Shown here in pieces: positions 1 through 6,138 of a stretch of 6,576 nucleotides of DNA. Source of the stretch: a bacterium. GTDB lineage: Bacteria; Krumholzibacteriota; Krumholzibacteriia; WVZY01. Location of the stretch: positions 1 to 6,576 of the forward strand of contig JAPUJU010000043.1 of the NCBI GenBank assembly GCA_027296025.1. The letters run 5' to 3'. How positions within the stretch are numbered: position 1 is the first letter of the stretch; each line of letters opens with the position of its first letter. A program made the position numbers and the translations under genes. Under the pieces are notes generated by a model, which made no database searches, had not been told where the DNA came from, and was given only the letters and a program-made list of their open reading frames with translations.

Positions 1-1106
1 AGCGCCGGAAAACCGAAAATGCCGCCAACATCCTCGATGTCACCGCACGAAGGTATCTGCGACGTGAACAACGGACCGGGGCCTGCACCGAGCGGATCCG
101 TAATTTCGATCAAGTTCAGCACCTCGATACCACCCGGGCCACCGAACGTGAGACCCGAGTATCCGACCAGATACGTTCCCAGCACGGAGCCGGTCGAGCC
201 GATCGGCAAGGGACCGTACATGTGGGCCGGCTGAAGCGTCATGTAGAACGCGCCGGACGCGGCCACCGGATCCGTGACCGTGAAAACGATCGACTGGTCG
301 GGGCCGGCATACGTCGGGGCCTTCTCGATGATCCACACGCGGTTACTGAACCCGGCGCCGGACGAACAGAACGGGAACATGTTGTTCGTGATGTAGAGGG
401 CCTTGTCATCCACAGCAATCCCGGGATAGTCGGCCCACACGGGGCCACCAGGCTCGAAAGCCTTGCTGTCGATCACGTGGAACCACCAGCCCAAATTCGG
501 ATCGCTGGTCTTCGAGACCGCTACGAGGATACGCGACTCGTCGCTCGGGTCGCCACCACAGATAACATCCCATTGCTCCAGCGCGACGACCACAAAACGC
601 CCGGAATATTGATCGTAGATCACTTTCGGGTCGAACTTGAACGTGCCGAGCTGCTCCGTCGGCAGCACCGGAAATCCCGGACCCGGGATGGTTCCGAAGA
701 ACGAATTTAGGCCTTCGAGATGTTCGCGCGGATCCGGATCATCCTTAACCCGCCATTCGATCATCACGTTCCCGATGTTGATGACATGATTGGGCCCCAC
801 TGCAACGTGCGGATCCGGAGGAATAAACCGAAATCCACCGGTTGGTACGCCATTGTCGTCGAAGTCGTAACATTCGATGGCGGGTTTCAGGAGGGCCGGG
901 CCCAGCTCCGGTCGCGGCGGAAAATCGGGGCCCTTTCGGCTGAACCCCGGATAGGGGCCGACCGATTCAGGTAACGCTGTCATCGTCACCCCCCGGTCGT
1001 AGGAGGGCTTGGGAGGATCCGGTTGTTCGAGCCCAGCAGCCGCGATGCCGACCATGGCAGTGGCTGCGAGGATTGCTGTGAGTACAAACAAATAACGCAG
1101 TCGCAT
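1..1106 (-). CDS. Secreted protein of unknown function with PPDPHVAVGPNHV motif, 3'-truncated by window edge
   Basis: The frame is open for 368 codons plus two bases and has no stop before the left edge, so the C-terminus is missing. The start at 1106 has an AAGGAG (1114-1119) seven bases upstream and gives an immediate Sec signal peptide: MRLR, then a hydrophobic run to about residue 24 ending in AAA. The mature part is rich in Pro, Gly and Asp-Pro. PPDPHVAVGPNHV (96-108), FDPKVIYDQYSGRFVVVAL (158-176) and a WADYPGIAVDDKALYIT stretch (224-240) resemble a recurrent layout in large extracellular proteins of environmental bacteria, often thought to be beta-propeller-like; that family assignment is from memory. 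Cysteines at 79, 183, 247 and 354 could form disulfides after export. No catalytic motif is visible, so no enzymatic role is proposed. The role is probably structural, adhesive or cell-surface. An in-frame ATG at 1196 is a possible alternative start. The gene has its own likely promoter near 1344-1372. Confidence 0.85.
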   Translation of the reverse strand, partial: MRLRYLFVLTAILAATAMVGIAAAGLEQPDPPKPSYDRGVTMTALPESVGPYPGFSRKGPDFPPRPELGPALLKPAIECYDFDDNGVPTGGFRFIPPDPHVAVGPNHVINIGNVMIEWRVKDDPDPREHLEGLNSFFGTIPGPGFPVLPTEQLGTFKFDPKVIYDQYSGRFVVVALEQWDVICGGDPSDESRILVAVSKTSDPNLGWWFHVIDSKAFEPGGPVWADYPGIAVDDKALYITNNMFPFCSSGAGFSNRVWIIEKAPTYAGPDQSIVFTVTDPVAASGAFYMTLQPAHMYGPLPIGSTGSVLGTYLVGYSGLTFGGPGGIEVLNLIEITDPLGAGPGPLFTSQIPSCGDIEDVGGIFGFPA

Positions 1107-1122
1107 GAACTTACTCCTTAGG

Positions 1123-1135
1123 TGAACCGGGTTCA
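1123..1135. promoter_or_regulatory. Short palindrome beside the ribosome binding site (possible operator)
   Basis: TGAACC (1123-1128), one central base, then GGTTCA (1130-1135) form a perfect 6+1+6 palindrome three bases upstream of the AAGGAG of the secreted-protein gene. The one-base centre makes it a poor RNA hairpin, so a dimeric DNA-binding protein would be the simpler reader. One such palindrome can arise by chance. Confidence 0.25.
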
Positions 1136-1268
1136 TTGCGTCGGTTATTGAATTGAAGAAAACCGTGGGTGCTTCGGAAACAAATTCGGTGTGCATCACC
1201 TCCTGCCGAATCGGAGTTGGTGCTGGATCCGATTGTCGAACACTTGCCGATGGAAAGAGCACGTCGAA

Positions 1269-1285
1269 GCAGGCATTGCGCCTGC
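1269..1285 (-). other. Stem-loop in the leader of the secreted-protein gene
   Basis: GCAGGC (1269-1274) and GCCTGC (1280-1285) are perfect inverted repeats around a five-base loop. No T-tract follows on either strand, so it is not a convincing intrinsic terminator. It sits inside the predicted 5' leader, where it could affect RNA stability or translation; that role is inference. Confidence 0.3.
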
Positions 1286-1343
1286 CGGCGATGAGGCTAG
1301 TAGATGGCTTCGTTCTTGGACGCCGTGCTCGAAGTGACGAGTT

Positions 1344-1372
1344 ATTGTAGCAGATCGGAGCCCCGTTCGCAA
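1344..1372 (-). promoter_or_regulatory. Putative sigma70-type promoter for the secreted-protein gene
   Basis: Reading the minus strand, TTGCGA (1367-1372; four of six matches to TTGACA) is followed after exactly 17 bases by TACAAT (1344-1349; five of six matches to TATAAT). Transcription would start near 1337 and give a leader of about 230 nt before the ATG at 1106. A 6-bp inverted repeat, GATCGG (1353-1358) and CCGATC (1385-1390), flanks the -35 box and could be a regulator site. The position, downstream of the glycosylase stop and upstream of the secreted-protein gene, suggests the two minus-strand genes are transcribed separately. Confidence 0.5.
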
Positions 1373-1426
1373 GCGCAGCCGCCGCCGATCCGGGAGAGGC
1401 ACCTTAACACCGTTGCCCACACTCGT

Positions 1427-2059
1427 TTAGGAATCATCCTCGAACGGCATCCCGTCCGAACTCGCCCACACGTACCAGGATGCGATCGTCCGATAGGGCC
1501 GCCACCGACGGCTGATCGCTTCGAGGAGTTTCATGTTCGAAGCGTTGCGCAGCCGGTAACGTTTTGCCAGGGCGTTCCTCAGCCCGACATCTCCCGCCGG
1601 GAATACGTCGAGCCGGTTCAGTCCGAACATGAGAAACATGTCCGCGGTCCACCGTCCGATCCCTTTGATTTCACAAAGTCGCGCGATGACGTCTCCGTCG
1701 GAGAGTAGCCGGATGCGCCGTCGGGGAAATCGTCCGTCTTCAAAACGCGCGGACAGGTCGTGAAGGTAGCCGCTCTTTGCACGCGATAGGCCCGCAGCTC
1801 TCATATCGTTCACCGGCGTGCGGAGTACGTCTGCGGGTGTGGGTCGCGGCGCGCCGATCGTCCGCAACAAACGCTCATGAATCGTGAGTGCGGCCTTCCA
1901 GCTCAACTGTTGCCAGACGATCGCCTCGAGCAGCGTCAAAAAGAAATTCGACGAACGGCGAAGCTGACACGGGCCGACCTGCTCGATGATCCGGCGGAGA
2001 ACGGGATCACGCTCCGCGAGATAGCGCGCCGCTTTTCGATATTCTGTATTTGGTGTCAT
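1427..2059 (-). CDS. DNA-3-methyladenine glycosylase II (AlkA-type, HhH-GPD superfamily)
   Basis: This 210-residue protein should excise alkylated bases such as 3-methyladenine from DNA in the cytoplasm, starting base excision repair. AIVWQQLSWKAA (46-57) and GLSRAKSGYL (90-99) match the helical core. A helix-hairpin-helix with KGIGRWTAD (132-140) is followed by DVFPAGDVGLRNAL (151-164), where D157 fits the catalytic aspartate. The C-terminal WRPYRTIASWYVW (186-198) is the usual closing helix of this family. It lacks the extra N-terminal domain of the 282-residue E. coli AlkA, so it resembles short Mag1 or AlkA2-type enzymes. There is no lysine in the bifunctional position, which points to a monofunctional glycosylase. 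I chose ATG at 2059; an in-frame TTG at 2077 would add six residues, and neither has a clear Shine-Dalgarno. It is divergent from the condensing-enzyme gene, with a gap of about 80 bases, and no ada-like partner is present. Confidence 0.9.
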   Translation of the reverse strand: MTPNTEYRKAARYLAERDPVLRRIIEQVGPCQLRRSSNFFLTLLEAIVWQQLSWKAALTIHERLLRTIGAPRPTPADVLRTPVNDMRAAGLSRAKSGYLHDLSARFEDGRFPRRRIRLLSDGDVIARLCEIKGIGRWTADMFLMFGLNRLDVFPAGDVGLRNALAKRYRLRNASNMKLLEAISRRWRPYRTIASWYVWASSDGMPFEDDS

Positions 2060-2071
2060 CGGACATTCACA

Positions 2072-2100
2072 TTGCAATTGAATTACGTATCTGGTAACTT
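2072..2100 (+). promoter_or_regulatory. Weak candidate promoter for the condensing-enzyme gene in the divergent gap
   Basis: The gap between the divergent glycosylase and condensing-enzyme genes is AT-richer than its surroundings and must hold promoters for both directions. On the plus strand, TTGCAA (2072-2077) lies 17 bases before TAACTT (2095-2100), a four-of-six and three-of-six match to the sigma70 boxes. No better pair was found on either strand. The -35 box would overlap the 5' end of the TTG-start version of the glycosylase gene. Confidence 0.25.
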
Positions 2101-2139
2101 ACAACAAGATAGACACGTCGCGAAAGGTCCGGAGGTATC

Positions 2140-3372
2140 ATGACCGAATTTCGTAGCGAGGATCTCATCTTCGATTGGAACGAAGCCGAAGATCCACCAC
2201 CCTACTCCCTCAAGCTGAACGACGAAACACTCCGCGACGGTCTGCAGTCCCCGTCCATAACCGACCCATCCATTGAGGACAAGATCAAGATTCTCCACCT
2301 GATGGAGGAACTGGGCGTCTACAGTTGCGATATCGGGCTCCCGGGCGCCGGTCCGCAGGCGTACAACGACACGCTTGCGCTGGCCGCCGAGATCGCCCGA
2401 AGCGGCATGAAGATCTACCCGTACGTGGCCGCGCGCACTCACATCAACGATATCATTCCGCTGGTCGAGATCGTTCAGAAAACCGGTCTCAAGATTCAGA
2501 TCGCGTTGTTTATTTTCTCGAGTCCGATCCGGCAGTTCGCTGAAGACTGGGACGTGGACCGCATGGTGAAAGTCAGCGAAGATGCGATCGAGTTCGCGCA
2601 CAAGAATAACATTCCGGTCATGTACGTGACGGAGGATACCACGCGTGCGCGCCCGCAAACTCTCGAACGACTCTACGGCATAGCGATCGACCACGGCGTC
2701 GAACGCCTGTGCATCTCAGATACGGTCGGGCATGCGACACCGTCCGGCGCCCGCGAGGTGACGAAGTTCGTCCGGGGGCTGGTCGAGAGGTCCGGTGCCG
2801 ATATCGGAGTCGATTGGCACGGCCACAGGGACCGCGCTCTCGCCATCGCGAATGCGATCACCGCGTTCTACTCGGGTGCCGACCGGATTCACGGCTGCGG
2901 GCTCGGTATCGGCGAGCGTGTCGGCAACGCGCCGCTTGATCTCCTGATGGTCAACTTCAAACTTCTCGGCGTCTTCGACCAGGATCTGACGAAACTGCCC
3001 GATTACTGCCGGGCAGTTTCCGAAGCGTGCAACGTGCCGATCCCGGATAACTACCCGGTAATGGGGGCCGACGCGTTTCGTACCGCGACCGGCGTTCACG
3101 CTGACGCGATTATCAAAGCCTACCGCCGTGGCGACCACTGGCTCGCCAACCGGGTCTACAGCGGCGTTCCCGCCGATGAATTCGGCCTGGCCCAGATCAT
3201 CGAGATCGGTCCGATGAGTGGAAAATCAAATGTCCGTCACTGGCTGGAGGAACACAACATTCCTGTGACGGACAAGCTCGTTAACAAGATTTTCAAAGAA
3301 GCGAAACGGGTCAGCACCGTCCTCTCGGACGTTGAGATCATGAAACTCGTCGGGAAATCGCAATCGGCGTAG
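2140..3372 (+). CDS. LeuA/NifV-like DRE-TIM metallolyase-superfamily condensing enzyme, substrate unassigned
   Basis: This 410-residue cytoplasmic protein has the pyruvate-carboxyltransferase (HMGL-like) TIM barrel of 2-isopropylmalate, homocitrate and citramalate synthases, which join acetyl-CoA to a 2-oxo acid. Visible landmarks are NDETLRDGLQSP (27-38; R32 and metal ligand D33), TEDTTR (164-169), SDTVGHATP (193-201), the metal-binding WHGHRD (226-231; H227 and H229) and GIGERVGNAPLD (256-267; N263). FRTATGVHAD (313-322), with H320 where LeuA has its catalytic histidine, and EIGPMSGKSNVRHWL (355-369) show the linker domain that separates this group from HMG-CoA lyases. There is no C-terminal LeuA dimer/leucine-feedback domain, so the length matches NifV or homocitrate synthase better than full LeuA. 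Departures from the LeuA and NifV consensus are HGHRD for HCHND and RTATGVH for the usual HKSGIH-type stretch. GGAGG (2131-2135) lies four bases before the ATG. No leucine, lysine or nif genes are nearby, so the substrate cannot be named. Confidence 0.88.
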   Translation: MTEFRSEDLIFDWNEAEDPPPYSLKLNDETLRDGLQSPSITDPSIEDKIKILHLMEELGVYSCDIGLPGAGPQAYNDTLALAAEIARSGMKIYPYVAARTHINDIIPLVEIVQKTGLKIQIALFIFSSPIRQFAEDWDVDRMVKVSEDAIEFAHKNNIPVMYVTEDTTRARPQTLERLYGIAIDHGVERLCISDTVGHATPSGAREVTKFVRGLVERSGADIGVDWHGHRDRALAIANAITAFYSGADRIHGCGLGIGERVGNAPLDLLMVNFKLLGVFDQDLTKLPDYCRAVSEACNVPIPDNYPVMGADAFRTATGVHADAIIKAYRRGDHWLANRVYSGVPADEFGLAQIIEIGPMSGKSNVRHWLEEHNIPVTDKLVNKIFKEAKRVSTVLSDVEIMKLVGKSQSA

Positions 3373-3384
3373 CGCCCTGTTCAC

Positions 3385-4074
3385 CTACTTGTTTTCGAAC
3401 AGCGCCTTGATGCCGCCCCACGTTTTTCCTTGGGTCCGCACGGTTCCGTCTATCAGAATCGCGACGAAACAGGCGGGCCCGTCCAGAATCCGGTTTCCGT
3501 TGCGGTCTGCGTATGATATCACTTCGAGCGTTACGGCTCCGGTCCACCGAACTTCGAGCTCGATTAGATCCGAATAAAACCCGTGGCCGATCGACGTGCT
3601 CACTCGAACGGCGGGAATAATATGGCGCAGCCCGGAAACGAGCTCGCCGTCTACGAAGATCTCAGGCCTGGCATTCGCGGGAACGGGCGAGAACTGAAGA
3701 ACAACGTCCGCGAACTGAGTTGGCGCCGTCGTGAAACCATCGACAATGAGGTGGGTGATTCTGCCGGTCGCAAGGAACTCGTTGTGGCCGGAGTACGACT
3801 GTTGAAATGCGGTAAGGCCCGGGGCCTGGTAGGCTTCGTAGGCGATTCGATCCTCCCGGTCGTCCCACAGCGTCGTCCCTCCCAGTGCATAGAGCCGATC
3901 ATAGTTGCTACTCTCAGAAGTCAGCGCGGAGTAGCGGCCGGGATCGTAGTTGAATAGCGTCGTGCCAGGCGTGTAGACGAGCATGCAGGGCTCAGCGGTT
4001 ACGCCAGAGGCCGGGATCATCGTGGCCAGGACGAACCCCATACCGCAAAGTTTCAGCAGGCGCAGAAAGCACAT
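3385..4074 (-). CDS. Secreted protein of unknown function
   Basis: I do not recognise this 229-residue protein. It starts with a clear Sec signal peptide: K8 ahead of a hydrophobic stretch at about 10-23, with a likely cleavage after GVTA (residue 27). The mature part of about 200 residues alternates short beta-prone segments (for example FADVVLQFSPV 121-131 and LIELEVRWTGAVTLEVISY 170-188), which suggests an all-beta fold. A DRNGNRILDG segment (190-199) resembles the Asp/Asn-rich calcium loops common in secreted proteins, but it stands alone. Two to three cysteines remain in the mature form (C30, C202). There is no lipobox and no transmembrane anchor, so it is probably periplasmic or released. 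The start at 4074 has GGAG (complement at 4080-4083) five bases upstream. It is convergent with the condensing-enzyme gene (12 bases between stops) and divergent from the binding lipoprotein. No enzymatic motif is seen. Confidence 0.8.
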   Translation of the reverse strand: MCFLRLLKLCGMGFVLATMIPASGVTAEPCMLVYTPGTTLFNYDPGRYSALTSESSNYDRLYALGGTTLWDDREDRIAYEAYQAPGLTAFQQSYSGHNEFLATGRITHLIVDGFTTAPTQFADVVLQFSPVPANARPEIFVDGELVSGLRHIIPAVRVSTSIGHGFYSDLIELEVRWTGAVTLEVISYADRNGNRILDGPACFVAILIDGTVRTQGKTWGGIKALFENK

Positions 4075-4428
4075 ATGTACTCCAGTCCAAAACGCGTACA
4101 GGGGGAAGCCCGGCTCGAGCAGATCGAAGTGGAAATCGCGAGGACGTGTGATCTCGATCGCGTTAAGCTCTACGTTGGTCGGCAGAATGGACGATCTACC
4201 TGAGTGCCCCTAGCGCAATGTGTAGTGTACCATATATTGTAGGAGGGGGCATACCACATTCCGGTGCGGTAAACCGCACGCCCCCACACGATTCAAACCC
4301 CATGCGAGATACGTACCGCGTTGTATTTCAAGCGGTTATGAACCCCAAACCGTTGTCCCTTTGGCCTTTACAAACTCAGGGACATGCTTAATAGTTCAGA
4401 AGACTCTTCGGCCGAGGACCGAACATTC
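4075..4428. other. Divergent intergenic region upstream of secreted protein and ABC operon
   Basis: No supportable gene is seen here. The stretch must carry promoters for the minus-strand secreted-protein gene and the plus-strand transporter operon. AT-rich spots occur at 4231-4240 (CATATATTGT) and 4366-4375, either of which could be a -10 region, but I found no convincing -35 partner. A GC-rich nested inverted repeat lies at 4245-4285. The last 45 bases may belong to the lipoprotein gene if its upstream ATG at 4384 is used. Confidence 0.55.
4245..4285. repeat. Nested inverted repeat (palindromic element) upstream of the ABC operon
   Basis: The inner arms GTGCGGT (4264-4270) and ACCGCAC (4273-4279) form a perfect 7-bp inverted repeat around two bases. 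The outer arms GGGGGC (4245-4250) and GCCCCC (4280-4285) are also perfectly complementary, with a 13-base unpaired stretch on the left side only. As RNA this gives a stable bulged hairpin on either strand; as DNA the inner 16 bases look like an operator. No T-tract follows on either side, so terminator function is unlikely. It lies about 145 bases before the lipoprotein start and about 170 before the divergent gene. Confidence 0.55.
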
Positions 4429-6126
4429 ATGCGCCCACCTGCCACGTTCATCTGGAAGCACCTCCGGCACCCATACCGCCGGATAACCCTCGTCGGCCTC
4501 GTTGCCCTCACGATCGTCGTGCTGTCAGCGTGCGACAACGGAGACGGCGATCAGAGTAACAGCGGCGGCGCGTCCACCGGTCAGGGAGTCGAGCCCCAGA
4601 TCGGCGGCAGCATCATTCGCCACCTCGAGTCCGACTGCAAGACACTCAACTGGGTCCTCTATACGACCGTCTACGAAGAATACGTCATCCGGTATCTGTT
4701 CGATAACCTGCTCGATTATAACGAAAACCTCGAGATCGTCCCCGTCCTCGCGAAGGAGTTCGAGATCAGCAAAGATCATCTCGAAATCACCGTTAGGCTC
4801 AAAGAAGACATGGTGTGGCACGACGGAGAGCCGATCACAGCCGACGATATCAAATTCACCGTGGAAGCAATTCTCGACCCCGCGATCCCCGCGGTTAACA
4901 AAGAGGGGTGGTTCAGCCGGCTCGACAAAGTCGAGGTGGTCGACCCGCACACCGTGATCTTTCGCTGGAAAGAAGCCTATGCTCCGGCGCTGCACGCACT
5001 GACCCAGTTCGCTCCGATTCCCAGACATGTGTATGACGTACCGGACTTCCTCACGAACCCGGCGAACCGCGCGCCGGTGGGAAGCGGCGCGTTCAAGTTC
5101 AAAGAATGGCGGACGAATCAGACCATCACGATCGTTCGCAACGAGAACTATCATGGGGAGAACGCGTACCTGGACCGCATTACGTTTCGCATCATACCGG
5201 ATCGTGCGGTTGCGTTAAACGCGCTCAAGGCCGGCGAACTCGACGAAATGCGTGTACGCCAGATTCAGTGGGAGAAACAAACCAGTGACGCCGAGTTCGA
5301 GCGGCGTTTCAACAAGACATACTACGATGTACCGCAATACAACTACATGTCATGGAACTGCCGGTCAGTGTGGTTCAGCGATAAGCGCGTACGCATAGCC
5401 ATATCGATGCTCTTTGACCGGGAACTCGTCAACGACAAGGTGTATTCCGGCTATGCAAAGCTGGTAAGCGGGCCTTTTTATATTAACTCCTGGGCGTACG
5501 ATCGCACGATCGCGCCCCGAAAGTTCGATCCGACGGAGGCGGCACGTTTGCTGGACGAAGCGGGGTGGGTGGACAGTGACGGTGATGGCGTACGCGACAA
5601 GGACGGTGTCAAATTCGAATTCGAGTTTTTCATTACGGCTGGCAGCCGCATTAGCAGCGACATGGTCCTGGTGCTTCAGGAACAATGCTCGAAGGCCGGC
5701 ATCGACCTGAAAATCCGTCAGATCGAAGGTGCAACGTTCTTTGATACGGTATTCAAGGGCGAATACGACGCTGCATTGCTCGCGTGGCGGCTCGACATCG
5801 ACCCGGACCTCTACGACACCTTTCACTCGAGCCAGGTACCGCCGATCGGGCTCAACCACGCGTTCTACAGCAACTCCCGCGTCGACAGCCTGCTCGTTCT
5901 CGGCCGCTCCGAGTTCGACAAGGAGAAGCGGGCACATATCTATCGACAGGTGCACCAACTCATTCACGATGACCCACCGTATACGTTTATCAATTCGGTG
6001 CCCGAAAAGCGTCCCATCCACAAACGGATTCGAAACGTCACAATATCACCGGACGGACCGTTCCGTTTCTACCCGGGCGGTATTTACTGGTACGTCCACA
6101 ATGACTCGAAGGACGCGGTACCATAG
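4429..6126 (+). CDS. ABC transporter substrate-binding lipoprotein, family 5 (peptide/nickel/opine type)
   Basis: This 565-residue protein captures the transport substrate outside the cytoplasmic membrane and hands it to the permease. The signal sequence ends in the lipobox LSAC with the lipidated Cys at residue 35, followed by a flexible Asp/Asn/Ser/Gly-rich linker. The family 5 fold (SBP_bac_5) covers the rest. Its signature region, roughly 108-140, includes LAKEFEISKDHLEITVRL and WHDGEPITADDI; further family landmarks are PVGSGAFKFKEW (216-227), RIAISMLFDRELVND (322-336) and the C-terminal PPYTFINSVP (516-525). A DSDGDGVRDKDG loop (382-393) resembles a calcium-binding loop. I chose ATG 4429 because GAGGA (4414-4418) lies ten bases upstream and the signal peptide is then of more normal length. 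ATG 4384 would add 15 polar residues and has only AGGG two bases away. The permease gene follows after 12 bases. Substrate class (peptide, nickel or sugar) cannot be decided from motifs. Confidence 0.9.
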   Translation: MRPPATFIWKHLRHPYRRITLVGLVALTIVVLSACDNGDGDQSNSGGASTGQGVEPQIGGSIIRHLESDCKTLNWVLYTTVYEEYVIRYLFDNLLDYNENLEIVPVLAKEFEISKDHLEITVRLKEDMVWHDGEPITADDIKFTVEAILDPAIPAVNKEGWFSRLDKVEVVDPHTVIFRWKEAYAPALHALTQFAPIPRHVYDVPDFLTNPANRAPVGSGAFKFKEWRTNQTITIVRNENYHGENAYLDRITFRIIPDRAVALNALKAGELDEMRVRQIQWEKQTSDAEFERRFNKTYYDVPQYNYMSWNCRSVWFSDKRVRIAISMLFDRELVNDKVYSGYAKLVSGPFYINSWAYDRTIAPRKFDPTEAARLLDEAGWVDSDGDGVRDKDGVKFEFEFFITAGSRISSDMVLVLQEQCSKAGIDLKIRQIEGATFFDTVFKGEYDAALLAWRLDIDPDLYDTFHSSQVPPIGLNHAFYSNSRVDSLLVLGRSEFDKEKRAHIYRQVHQLIHDDPPYTFINSVPEKRPIHKRIRNVTISPDGPFRFYPGGIYWYVHNDSKDAVP

Positions 6127-6138
6127 TCCTCCCCTGGT

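Larger units (their letters stand above)
1107..1426. other. Intergenic leader region between alkA-like gene and secreted-protein gene
   Basis: No convincing gene is seen in these 320 bases; short open frames on both strands carry no recognisable motif. The region holds, from right to left on the minus strand, a sigma70-like promoter (1344-1372), a 6-bp perfect stem-loop (1269-1285), an AGGAGG followed closely by an in-frame ATG (1194-1204), a 6+1+6 palindrome (1123-1135) and the AAGGAG of the downstream gene (1114-1119). The layout fits a long 5' leader of about 230 nt for the secreted-protein gene. Confidence 0.6.

Noticed and set aside
222..710. Open plus-strand frame of 162 codons
   Set aside because: It lies wholly antisense to the secreted-protein gene, is Arg/His-rich without any motif or Shine-Dalgarno, and the minus-strand frame has a signal peptide and recognisable motifs.
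1153..1350. Small open frames on both strands of the left intergenic region (including minus 1196-1420)
   Set aside because: Short and compositionally like random GC-rich DNA, with no motif; the region is better explained as promoter and leader.
2083..2694. Open minus-strand frame of 203 codons overlapping the divergent gap
   Set aside because: It is antisense to the condensing-enzyme gene, has no recognisable motif, and would cover the divergent control region and Shine-Dalgarno of a clearly real gene.
1427..3372. Glycosylase and condensing enzyme as one functional system
   Set aside because: They are divergent, belong to unrelated processes (DNA repair and acyl condensation), and nothing beyond adjacency links them.
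3372..3405. Hairpin across the convergent stops (CTGTTC 3377-3382 with GAACAG 3397-3402, extended by three pairs after a two-base bulge) as a bidirectional terminator
   Set aside because: The stem is short and bulged, the loop is 14 bases, and no T-tract follows on either strand.
4233..4238. TATATT as a -10 box for the ABC operon
   Set aside because: No -35-like hexamer occurs 16-18 bases upstream, so I mention it only as an AT-rich spot and do not call a promoter.
4525..5154. Open minus-strand frame of 209 codons, and a similar one at 5365-6021
   Set aside because: Both are antisense shadows of the binding lipoprotein, a common artefact of this codon usage; their translations show no domain and the plus-strand frame is unambiguous.
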